Assembly (NCBI GenBank): GCA_002504495.1 | Contig: DATC01000108.1 | Location: 13,456-22,664 of the forward strand | Length of the DNA: 9,209 nt | Direction of reading: 5' to 3' | Source: Methanomassiliicoccaceae archaeon UBA537 | GTDB lineage: Archaea > Thermoplasmatota > Thermoplasmata > Methanomassiliicoccales > Methanomethylophilaceae | The notes under the pieces: model-generated | Database searches by the model: none | Told to the model about the DNA's origin: nothing | The model's input: only the letters and a program-made list of their open reading frames with translations | Made by a program: the position numbers and the translations under genes | Shown here: piece by piece, positions 1 to 5,917 of the stretch | Layout of the letters: the number at the start of each line of letters is the position of its first letter | Numbering within the stretch: the first letter of the stretch is position 1

Positions 1-2
1 AG

Positions 3-509
3 ATAGACCTCCTGGACATCGACGACGTCTACGGATACCTGGGCGGGATGAACGCGTTCAACCGCGCATACGGCGACCAAGAGGCGATGTCCTTCATGGG
101 GGACGGCTCCGATCCCGATCGCGTGAGGATACGCGGAACGAAGGAGGAGCTGCAGTTCGTCTACAGGAGCAAGATCCTGAACCCCAAGTTCATCGACGGG
201 CTGAAGCGCCACGGATACCGCGGGGTGGCGGAGATCGCCAATCTGACCGAGTACACATTCGGATGGGACGCGACCTCGGACATAGTGGACGACTGGGTCT
301 ACGAGAAGCTGACGGAGACCTACCTCTTCGACAAGGACACCCGCGAATGGATGGAGGATGAGAACCCCCATGCCATGATGGACATGATGAACAGGCTCTT
401 CGAAGCCGTGGACAGAGGGATGTGGAACGCCGACCAGGACACCCTGGACAGGATGAAGGACATCTACATGGAGCTCGAAGGGAGGATAGAGGAGCTCCAG
501 GACAGATGA
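3..509 (+). CDS. cobN: Cobaltochelatase subunit CobN, C-terminal part (5' end outside window)
   Basis: The reading frame is open to the left edge of the window (the first full codon is at 3), so this is the tail of a larger protein, about 168 residues of a family that normally exceeds 1,000. The Met codon at 48 is internal, not a start. The visible part matches the C-terminal signature of the CobN/magnesium chelatase H family. It has a 'YGYLGGMNAF' segment, then 'GDGSDPDRVRIR', 'LNPKFIDGLKRHGYRG', 'FGWDATSDIVDDWVYE', and a final 'NPHAMMDMMNRLFEAVDRGMW' type helix ending in an 'ELEGRIEEL' tail. CobN is the large subunit that inserts Co2+ into the corrin ring during cobamide synthesis, with ATP hydrolysis by AAA partner subunits. 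Those partners are not in this window. In a methanogen using corrinoid methyltransferases, demand for cobamide is high. Family assignment is strong; CobN rather than another CobN-like metallochelatase is inferred from archaeal context. Confidence 0.88.
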   Translation: MDLLDIDDVYGYLGGMNAFNRAYGDQEAMSFMGDGSDPDRVRIRGTKEELQFVYRSKILNPKFIDGLKRHGYRGVAEIANLTEYTFGWDATSDIVDDWVYEKLTETYLFDKDTREWMEDENPHAMMDMMNRLFEAVDRGMWNADQDTLDRMKDIYMELEGRIEELQDR

Positions 510-531
510 ATGCCGGAGTCTGGCTGAATCC

Positions 532-569
532 TGATATATACCCGCACCGCTTCACATCGCACAGAGGAT
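532..569 (+). promoter_or_regulatory. purP promoter (TATA box) and ribosome binding site
   Basis: The 64-base gap after cobN contains a TATA-like element 'gatatata' at 533-540. An archaeal start site about 25 bases downstream would fall near 560-566, giving a leader of roughly 10 bases before the ATG at 574. A weak purine-rich ribosome binding site 'agagga' lies at 562-567. This suggests purP has its own promoter rather than depending on read-through from cobN. The transcription start is estimated from spacing only. Confidence 0.5.
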
Positions 570-573
570 AACC

Positions 574-1731
574 ATGATCGACAGAGACATTGTTCTCGGC
601 AACCTGGAGAAGTACGATCTCAAGGATGCCAAGATCGGCGTCCTGGCCTCCCACTCCGCGCTCGACACCTGCGAAGGCGCGGTCTCCGAGGGATTCAGGA
701 CCGTCGCCGTCTGCCAGAAGGGAAGGGACGCCACCTTCTCCAGATACTTCCGCGCACAGAGGTCCGACGACGGAACGCCCATCCGCGGGGTGGTCGACGA
801 CGTCATAATGCTCGACAAGTTCAACCAGATCATGAAGCCGGAGGTGCAGCAGGACATCATGTCCCGCAACGCGCTCTTCGTCCCGAACAGATCCTTCACA
901 TCCTACAACCCCATCGATGCTGTCGAGGACGACTTCGCCGTACCCATGGTCGGAAGCAGGAACCTCCTCCGCTCGGAGGAGCGCGGAGGAGAGAGGGACT
1001 ACTACTGGCTGCTCGAGCAGGCAGGCATGCCCTTCCCCAAGAAGGTGGAGAAGCCCGAGGACATCGACGGCCTGACCATCGTGAAGGTCCACCACAAGGT
1101 GAAGAAGCTCGAGAGGGGATTCTTCACAGCCAAGGACTACGACCAGTTCGTCCAGAAGTCCGAGGAGCTCATCGCCCAGAACGTCCTCGAGCCCGACTTC
1201 CTCAAATCCGCCAGGATGGAGCAGTACATCATCGGCCCCGTCTTCAACCTCGACTTCTTCTACGACCCCCTCCAGGAGAGGGGGGAGAAGCTGGAGCTGC
1301 TCGGCGTCGACTGGAGATTCGAGAGCTCTCTGGACGGATACGTCAGGCTCCCTGCCAAGCAGCAATGCGAGCTGGAGGACGACGGCATCATCCCCGAGTA
1401 CACCGTCTGCGGCCACAACTCCGCCACAGTCCGCGAATCCCTTCTGGACAAGGCGTTCGAGATGGCAGAGAAGTACATCGCCGCATCCAAGAAGTTCTAC
1501 GACCCCGGTATCATCGGACCGTTCTGCCTGCAGACCTGCGTCGACAAGGACCTGAACTTCTTCATCTACGACGTCGCTCCGAGGATCGGAGGCGGCACCA
1601 ACGTCCATATGTCCGTCGGACACCCCTACGGCAACACCCTCTGGAGGACCAACATGTCCTCGGGAAGGAGGCTCTCCAAGATGGTTCGCGAAGGCATCGA
1701 GCAGGAGCGCATCGAGGAGATCATAACATGA
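574..1731 (+). CDS. purP: 5-formaminoimidazole-4-carboxamide ribonucleotide (FAICAR) synthetase PurP
   Basis: 385 residues. PurP is the archaeal enzyme that makes FAICAR from AICAR, formate and ATP (EC 6.3.4.23). It replaces the folate-dependent PurH transformylase in the penultimate step of IMP synthesis and acts in the cytoplasm. Family motifs are visible in order: 'GVLASHSALD' (22-31), 'EGFRTVAVCQKGR' (39-51), the 'NRSF' and 'VPMVGSRNLLRSEER' stretches (105-137), 'ERGFFTAKDYD' (180-190), 'MEQYIIGPVFNLDFFY' (215-230), 'CGHNSATVRESL' (279-290), and the ATP-grasp end with 'IGPFCLQTCVDKDLNFFIYD' (314-333) and 'APRIGGGTNVHM' (335-346). Length is close to other archaeal PurP proteins. The start at 574 follows a purine-rich site and a TATA box. 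Its stop codon overlaps the start of the next gene (ATGA), so the two are probably co-transcribed. Some archaea carry divergent PurP paralogues of unproven activity; this copy has no obvious loss of conserved motifs. Confidence 0.9.
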   Translation: MIDRDIVLGNLEKYDLKDAKIGVLASHSALDTCEGAVSEGFRTVAVCQKGRDATFSRYFRAQRSDDGTPIRGVVDDVIMLDKFNQIMKPEVQQDIMSRNALFVPNRSFTSYNPIDAVEDDFAVPMVGSRNLLRSEERGGERDYYWLLEQAGMPFPKKVEKPEDIDGLTIVKVHHKVKKLERGFFTAKDYDQFVQKSEELIAQNVLEPDFLKSARMEQYIIGPVFNLDFFYDPLQERGEKLELLGVDWRFESSLDGYVRLPAKQQCELEDDGIIPEYTVCGHNSATVRESLLDKAFEMAEKYIAASKKFYDPGIIGPFCLQTCVDKDLNFFIYDVAPRIGGGTNVHMSVGHPYGNTLWRTNMSSGRRLSKMVREGIEQERIEEIIT

Positions 1732-2354
1732 GGGCATCCAACATCGCCTTCGCGGTCTTCGCCGTCCTGGCGCTGACGATCGTCCCCCTGGCGATCGCCG
1801 ATTCCGATGCCGCGTCCCTGAACAACGACGTCACCACCTTCACGTTCAAGAACGACGAGGGAGGAACCCTGACGTTCACCATCGACAACTCCGGCGGAAG
1901 CAGATTCACCGCCAATATCGCAGTCACCGAGAACGGCCGCACGGTCGCGACCACCAGCCAGGAAATAGAGGCGAAGAAAGTCGTCGAAGTCTCGGTTCCG
2001 ATGAAGGACTTCAGGTCCGTCGGAACCCACACCGTTGTGGTCACGGTCGCCCCCGCGAACCAGTTCGGTGCAGGCCTGAACGAGTTCACCGCCACCATCG
2101 TGGTGGAGAAGTCCCTCCTGTCCAACTGGGTGACCTACCTGGTCATCGCGCTCGTCGTGATCGTCATAGCCGTCTTCGCGATCCTGAAGTTCCGCGACCA
2201 GCCCAAGAAGAAGGCCGAGATGACCTTCGAGCAGCTGGAGGAGGAGCGCAAGGCCCAGATGGCAGCCAAGGCCTCTGGAGAGAAGAAGGCCGAGAAGAAG
2301 GCCCCCTCCACCGAGAGGCAGAGGTACCTGGCCTCCAAGAACAAGAAAGAGTGA
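1728..2354 (+). CDS. Type I membrane protein with beta-sandwich-like ectodomain, unknown function
   Basis: 208 residues. The start ATG overlaps the purP stop by four bases (ATGA), with a GGAG ribosome binding site at 1716-1719 inside purP, so translation is likely coupled. The N-terminus is a hydrophobic signal sequence (about 5-24) with a plausible cleavage region around residues 24-30 (ADSDAAS). Residues about 33-128 alternate hydrophobic and polar positions rich in T, V and F ('TLTFTIDNSGG', 'KVVEVSVPMKDF', 'THTVVVTVAP'). This is typical of an Ig-like or CARDB-like beta sandwich. A single membrane helix follows at about 133-154, then a cytoplasmic tail of about 54 residues very rich in Lys, Glu and Ala, with probable helical character. 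I do not recognise a named family. Archaeal S-layer-associated or surface proteins often have this layout; the link to purine synthesis may be only transcriptional. Confidence 0.8.
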   Translation: MRASNIAFAVFAVLALTIVPLAIADSDAASLNNDVTTFTFKNDEGGTLTFTIDNSGGSRFTANIAVTENGRTVATTSQEIEAKKVVEVSVPMKDFRSVGTHTVVVTVAPANQFGAGLNEFTATIVVEKSLLSNWVTYLVIALVVIVIAVFAILKFRDQPKKKAEMTFEQLEEERKAQMAAKASGEKKAEKKAPSTERQRYLASKNKKE

Positions 2355-2364
2355 AACCCTTTTG

Positions 2365-2388
2365 CCGCAGGGGGATCGACCCCTGCGG
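2365..2388. terminator. Perfect hairpin between convergent genes, possible bidirectional terminator
   Basis: A 9-bp perfect stem, 'ccgcagggg' at 2365-2373 and 'cccctgcgg' at 2380-2388, with a 6-base loop. It lies in the 44-base gap between the stop of the membrane protein (plus, 2354) and the stop of the ABC ATPase (minus, 2399). Position and symmetry fit a shared transcription end. There is no clear T-run after it on the plus strand, so the terminator role is inferred from position. Confidence 0.5.
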
Positions 2389-2398
2389 GACATTGTTC

Positions 2399-3256
2399 TC
2401 AATTCCTTTCCGCAGCATCCGTACCCGGACGACGGATGCGATCCAGCGCCCCGGGATCATCGGATTCCTGAGCAGACCGGTACCTGTTGAGGATGGTGAC
2501 GCTCAGGCCCACACGCGGATCGTCCCTGACCTCCGCCTCGATCTCGAACAGGCGTCTCATGTTCTCGGGAGTGATGACCTCGCGGGCCGTCCCCGTAGCA
2601 GCGATGACGCCGCCCTCTATCGCTATGATGCGATCGCAATACCTGGCAGCGAAGATCAGATCATGGGTCACAATGACGACCAGAAGGCCCCTGTTCTTGG
2701 AGAGGTCCCGGATCAGATCCATCAGATCGAACTGATGATTGATATCGAGGTGGAGAGTAGGCTCGTCGAGGAGGAGCACCTCCGGCTCCTGGACCAGCGC
2801 ACGGGCGATCATCACCCTTCTGCGCTCGCCTCCGGACAGCTCGTCTATATCCCTGTCGGCGAACTTCAGGATCCCCGTGTCCCTCATCGCCTCGTAGATG
2901 ATCCTGGTGTCATCATCGTCCTCGTCCGCATCGAAGGTGCTCTTGCGCGAATACCGTCCCATATGAACCGTCTCGTACACGGTGAACGGAAATGTCGTGC
3001 TGGTGGTCTGCATGACGAAGCCCATCGCCCTCGCGATCTCCTTCTTCGTCAGCGACTGCACATCGCGGTCGTCGATGGAGACCGTCCCCTTGGTGGACTT
3101 CAAAGTCGTGTTGATGCATTTCAGAAGCGTCGTCTTGCCGCACCCGTTCTGACCTATTATCCCTATGACCTCTCCTCTTCCTGCTTCGAAGCTTATGTCC
3201 TTGAGGACATCACGGGAAGGGTATGAGAAGCCGACATCGTCTATCTTCAATTGCAT
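2399..3256 (-). CDS. ABC transporter ATP-binding protein, FecE/BtuD/FhuC type
   Basis: 285 residues. This is the nucleotide-binding subunit of an importer for iron-siderophore, haem or cobalamin-like substrates, acting on the cytoplasmic face of the membrane. All ABC motifs are present: Walker A 'GQNGCGKT' (35-42), Q-loop Gln83 in 'VMQTT', signature 'LSGGE' (140-144), Walker B 'VLLLDEP' (160-166), D-loop region 'LHLD' (168-171), and H-loop 'THD' with His198. The 'YETVHMGRYS' segment after the Q-loop is typical of FecE/BtuD proteins. The last 30 or so residues, rich in Arg and Asp, extend beyond the usual 250-260 residues. The start is well supported: a ribosome binding site reading 'GGAGTGATC' sits 7 bases or fewer before the ATG and overlaps the stop region of the upstream permease, with a 4-base gap between genes. 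The two are one operon. The substrate cannot be read from the ATPase. Confidence 0.93.
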   Translation of the reverse strand: MQLKIDDVGFSYPSRDVLKDISFEAGRGEVIGIIGQNGCGKTTLLKCINTTLKSTKGTVSIDDRDVQSLTKKEIARAMGFVMQTTSTTFPFTVYETVHMGRYSRKSTFDADEDDDDTRIIYEAMRDTGILKFADRDIDELSGGERRRVMIARALVQEPEVLLLDEPTLHLDINHQFDLMDLIRDLSKNRGLLVVIVTHDLIFAARYCDRIIAIEGGVIAATGTAREVITPENMRRLFEIEAEVRDDPRVGLSVTILNRYRSAQESDDPGALDRIRRPGTDAAERN

Positions 3257-3260
3257 GCGA

Positions 3261-4313
3261 TCACTCCCATATCTCCTTCTTGCGCGTCTTCAGGATGTAG
3301 ATGAAGAACGGCGCTCCGAGAAGCGATGTGAATATCCCTACCGGGAAGGACATCGTGAAAGCCGTCTTCGCCAAAGTGTCCATAATCATCAGGAAAGCGG
3401 CACCTCCGAAGATGCACATGGGAATCAGAAGCCTGTGATTGGGTCCGACGATCATCCTGAAGATATGAGGAACGATCAATCCAACGAATCCTATCGTGCC
3501 TGCCAGCGAGACCGCGCCCCCTACGCAGAGGGCGGTACCTATCAACGCGACATATCTCACGCGCTTCACGTTGACACCCATGTTGGATGCCTGCTCCTCT
3601 CCGGCGGAGATGAGATTGAGCTCGCGATAGATCAGAACCTGGGATATTATCCCGATCAGCAGAAGAGGTATCGATCTGTCGAACGAGTCCCATGTGACCT
3701 TGTTGAAGCTTCCCATGGTCCAATATACTATCGCACCGAGAGTATCGTCGTCAGCGACGTACTGAAGCAGGGAGACGAGGCCGTTGAAGAAGGCACCTAC
3801 CGCCACTCCCGCCAGAAGAAGGGTTACGGTCGATACGCCGTACTTCGATCTGGCGATCAGATAGACGAGAAGGAGCGTAAGGAAGCACATCAGACAGGCC
3901 ATCGCAGAAGTTGCGTAGGCTCCGAAGATCGCGGTGCCTACTCCGAAGGAGATGGCTACGGATGCACCCAACGCGGCACCGGACGAGATCCCGAGAACCG
4001 AAGGGGACGCCATCGGGTTCTTGAAAAGGCTCTGCATGGACAGACCTGCTATCGCAAGACCAGCACCTACCGCAGCTGCGGAGATGACTCTGGGCAGACG
4101 GACATCCTGTATCATGTAGACCAATGTGCCGTCCTCATGCATACCGAACAGCGCACAGAAGGTATCCGGTATCGAAGCGCTGTAGTTTCCGACGCTCATG
4201 CACGCGATGAATGATACCGCGAACAGCAGAAGCGTCCCGAAGATCGCTATAGACGATCTGCGCCTGTTGCGTCTCTTGAGGCTGTTCAGCCCGTCCAATG
4301 TGTCTATTTCCAT
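3261..4313 (-). CDS. FecCD-family ABC transporter permease (iron/cobalamin class)
   Basis: 350 residues from the ATG at 4313 (363 if an upstream GTG at 4352 is used). It is an integral membrane subunit of a type II importer, expected to have ten helices and to work as a dimer with the ATPase encoded just downstream. Family hallmarks are visible: 'VRLPRVISAAAVGAGLAIAG' beginning the first core helix, 'LFKNPMASPSVLGISSGAALG', 'GTIGFVGLIVPHIFRMIVGP' (the ATPase-coupling region), and the C-terminal 'FPVGIFTSLLGAPFFIYIL'. In the last motif the usual E-[LI]-P-V-G has Ser-Phe before the Pro. I prefer the ATG because it has a clear GAGGGAG ribosome binding site 5-7 bases upstream, while the GTG has none. 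The gene is divergent from a probable substrate-binding protein at 4507, so the three make one transport system. Iron chelate and corrinoid are both possible substrates. Confidence 0.92.
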   Translation of the reverse strand: MEIDTLDGLNSLKRRNRRRSSIAIFGTLLLFAVSFIACMSVGNYSASIPDTFCALFGMHEDGTLVYMIQDVRLPRVISAAAVGAGLAIAGLSMQSLFKNPMASPSVLGISSGAALGASVAISFGVGTAIFGAYATSAMACLMCFLTLLLVYLIARSKYGVSTVTLLLAGVAVGAFFNGLVSLLQYVADDDTLGAIVYWTMGSFNKVTWDSFDRSIPLLLIGIISQVLIYRELNLISAGEEQASNMGVNVKRVRYVALIGTALCVGGAVSLAGTIGFVGLIVPHIFRMIVGPNHRLLIPMCIFGGAAFLMIMDTLAKTAFTMSFPVGIFTSLLGAPFFIYILKTRKKEIWE

Positions 4314-4382
4314 AGAGCTCCCTCTGCTTCCACGACCCTTCTTCAAGAACACATCGCCCGTCCAGATAATACAATTCTGAAG

Positions 4383-4415
4383 TTGGATGTATAATCCAAT
4401 ATCCGATTGGATTAT
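4383..4415. promoter_or_regulatory. Operator-like array with three phased half-sites, permease promoter side
   Basis: Half-sites TTGGA (4383), TCCAA (4395) and TTGGA (4407) alternate in orientation with 12-bp spacing. They form TTGGATGTATAATCCAA (4383-4399) and a 10-bp inverted repeat, 'ataatccaat' (4391-4400) with 'attggattat' (4406-4415). A TATA-like element for the minus strand, 'TTTAAATA' (4425 to 4418), puts the expected transcription start near 4395, inside the array. A repressor bound here would block the permease-ATPase operon. The binding protein is not identified. Confidence 0.55.
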
Positions 4416-4442
4416 TCTATTTAAAAATAATTAACAAAATAA

Positions 4443-4448
4443 TATATA
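4443..4448 (+). promoter_or_regulatory. TATA box of the substrate-binding protein gene
   Basis: 'tatata' in a strongly AT-rich stretch, 64 bases before the ATG at 4507. Normal archaeal spacing puts the transcription start at about 4470-4475, next to the operator-like site at 4471-4487, giving a leader of about 35 bases. That leader holds the ribosome binding site GGGAGTG (4492-4498). The assignment rests on sequence and spacing. Confidence 0.5.
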
Positions 4449-4470
4449 GTAAAGGCATAATTGAAAAACA

Positions 4471-4487
4471 TTGGAGTTATCATCCAA
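4471..4487. promoter_or_regulatory. Second operator-like site, binding-protein promoter side
   Basis: TTGGAGTTATCATCCAA is a dyad of TTGGA and TCCAA with a 7-base spacer. It has exactly the architecture of the site at 4383-4399 and matches it at 14 of 17 positions. It sits at the predicted transcription start of the rightward gene. Two matching dyads, one at each divergent promoter, suggest common control of all three transport genes by one dimeric regulator. A metal- or cofactor-responsive repressor is the natural guess, but this is inference. Confidence 0.55.
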
Positions 4488-4506
4488 CTCAGGGAGTGGT
4501 TCTTAA

Positions 4507-5652
4507 ATGAACGGAAAGATAATCGCAATTGCTGCAGTCGTGGTGATAATCGCGGCCGCCGCAGGTGCGACCGTCTTCATCGGAGACGATGGAGAGGATG
4601 TCAAGAAAGGCGGGCTCTATGAGCTGAACGCCAAGATCATCGACGTCGATATGGGCGGAATGAGCGGAACCCCGAAGGTTATCGATACTCTGGAAATGAT
4701 GTATCACGCGGTCTATGGTGACTTCGCAGAAGGCACCGACAAGCTGACGATATCCGATGCGAAGACTGATTCCGAGTTCTGGTCCAAGTACTGCACGTAC
4801 GACCACCTTGCAAAGGTCGAATCCGACGGAACGATCAGATACCACACGGTCGCCGATGAGAAGATGACCCTTATGGAGAAGACCCTGCCTGCAAATGGCG
4901 CCAACAAGCTGATTGCGACCGGAAGCGCGTACGCATTCACGCAGTACTATATGATTTGCGCGAAATACAACGTCGAACCGTTCTCCGATGAAGCGAGCAA
5001 GAACAGCGAACTGCTCAAGGAATTCCAGAGTCTGAACTATGCGGGGCTCATGCTGGACGACATCAAAACTTCCAGCGAGAAGCTCGCGTCGCTGTATCCT
5101 GCGGACTACAAGAGTCGCTGCGGATCCATCAAAACATACGATCTTGAGATGATCGGACAGGACGTCAAGGATGCGGGAGCCGGCGGAAATACCGTCATAG
5201 TCATGGGATCCGGAACGATCAACAAGAAAAACAATGCCCAGATCCTCTCCACGATAGAGAACAACGGCGGCCACATGCTTCTGAACAACGCCAAGTCGAT
5301 TCCTGAGACTTTCGCAATGGTAGAGGAGATCGGAATCGTCCTTGGATACTCCGAATATGTGGATGAGGTGATCGAAGGACTCGAGCTGCAGCTCTACAAG
5401 ATCTACTACTCCCTCCAGCAGCATGCGGACGAGAAGCACAAGGCCTATTTCGAGGGCAGCAGCGGAAAGGCGAGCGGAAAGACTGGAAGCGGATACTCCC
5501 TCTGCGGAGACTTCTTCGGATGGGACGTCAGCCTCTTCGACGGAGCCGAGCACGATACCGAGAACCTTCTCCAAGAGAAACCCGACATCATCCTGTTCTA
5601 CACAAACGATGAGCGTAGCATGGATGTCAAGATGAGAATCTCTTCTGTCTAA
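4507..5652 (+). CDS. Probable substrate-binding protein of the FecCD-type ABC importer
   Basis: 381 residues. The N-terminus is a short charged start and a long Ala/Val/Ile helix (about 4-25) without a lipobox cysteine, so it is probably a membrane anchor or signal peptide with the body outside the cell. The C-terminal half resembles the FecB/BtuF fold: 'MVEEIGIVLGYSEYVDEVIE' (271-290) leads into a long helix, then 'GKTGSGYSLCGDFFGWDVSLF' like the 'gsf..dl...gG' region (324-344), and 'ENLLQEKPDIILFYTND' (352-368) like the conserved 'l..l.PDvIi' element. Residues about 36-260 form the rest, including 'GGNTVIVMGSGTI' (226-238). The protein stops soon after the PDII element, where FecB proteins usually have another 30-40 residues, so it may be shortened. 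Function is supported mainly by the divergent arrangement with the permease and ATPase and by the shared operator-like sites. The start has a GGGAGTG site 8 bases upstream. Family identity is moderate and the ligand unknown. Confidence 0.7.
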   Translation: MNGKIIAIAAVVVIIAAAAGATVFIGDDGEDVKKGGLYELNAKIIDVDMGGMSGTPKVIDTLEMMYHAVYGDFAEGTDKLTISDAKTDSEFWSKYCTYDHLAKVESDGTIRYHTVADEKMTLMEKTLPANGANKLIATGSAYAFTQYYMICAKYNVEPFSDEASKNSELLKEFQSLNYAGLMLDDIKTSSEKLASLYPADYKSRCGSIKTYDLEMIGQDVKDAGAGGNTVIVMGSGTINKKNNAQILSTIENNGGHMLLNNAKSIPETFAMVEEIGIVLGYSEYVDEVIEGLELQLYKIYYSLQQHADEKHKAYFEGSSGKASGKTGSGYSLCGDFFGWDVSLFDGAEHDTENLLQEKPDIILFYTNDERSMDVKMRISSV

Positions 5653-5660
5653 ACTGTTTA

Positions 5661-5676
5661 GGGGCGGAAACGCCCC
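5661..5676 (+). terminator. Terminator-like hairpin with GAAA tetraloop
   Basis: A perfect 6-bp GC stem 'ggggcg'/'cgcccc' closed by the stable GNRA loop 'gaaa', starting 8 bases after the stop of the binding-protein gene and followed by a pyrimidine-rich 'atctttcagttcttc'. This most likely ends the transcript. Archaea do not need a stem for termination, so it may instead protect the 3' end. Confidence 0.6.
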
Positions 5677-5790
5677 ATCTTTCAGTTCTTCAAGATTCTG
5701 GACAAGGGAAGGCGAACAACAGATCCGATGCAGAGGAAACTGAGATGAAACTGCCTGCCTCCATAATTCGGATGATTACCCCCTGAACCT

Positions 5791-5886
5791 TATCCGTGAA
5801 ATCAATGTATTTTCACGGATGATATCTGTGATTTAACTGCATTTTCACGGATAATATCCGTAATTTTAATGTAATATAACGGATAA
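5791..5886. repeat. Three tandem 32-bp palindromic repeats
   Basis: Three contiguous copies of 32 bases at 5791-5822, 5823-5854 and 5855-5886. Each begins TATC[C/T]GT and ends ACGGAT[A/G]A, so every copy is itself a dyad. Copy 1 has a 10-bp perfect inverted repeat, ATCCGTGAAA (5792-5801) with TTTCACGGAT (5811-5820). Copies 2 and 3 have drifted in the middle but keep the ends. A lone half-site-like 'cggatgat' lies just before (5769-5776) and 'ttatccg' just after (5899-5905). The 32-bp period is close to three DNA turns, so bound proteins would lie on one face. The last copy runs into the TATA box of the following ATPase gene, suggesting operators; iteron-like use is an alternative. Confidence 0.75.
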
Positions 5887-5894
5887 ATATAAAG
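5883..5894 (+). promoter_or_regulatory. TATA box of the AAA ATPase gene
   Basis: 'ataaatataaag' overlaps the end of the third palindromic repeat. Typical archaeal spacing puts the transcription start at about 5914-5918, essentially on the ATG at 5918, which suggests a leaderless message. No ribosome binding site is visible before 5918, consistent with that. Confidence 0.55.
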
Positions 5895-5917
5895 TCCCTT
5901 ATCCGATGCTACATAAT

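Noticed and set aside
190..1737. 515-residue open frame on the minus strand across cobN and purP
   Set aside because: It is antisense to two well-recognised genes, has a low-complexity Leu/Val/Asp composition typical of a GC-rich shadow frame, and shows no family motif.
4314..4352. GTG start at 4352 for the permease
   Set aside because: It adds 13 basic residues with no ribosome binding site before it, while the ATG at 4313 has a GAGGGAG site. The GTG start cannot be fully excluded.
4489..5574. 361-residue minus-strand open frame over the binding-protein gene
   Set aside because: It overlaps almost entirely a plus-strand gene with a good ribosome binding site, a membrane anchor and FecB-like features. 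The minus translation has no recognisable domain.
5791..5886. CRISPR array reading of the 32-bp repeats
   Set aside because: The copies are contiguous with no spacers, so they are tandem palindromic repeats and not a CRISPR array.
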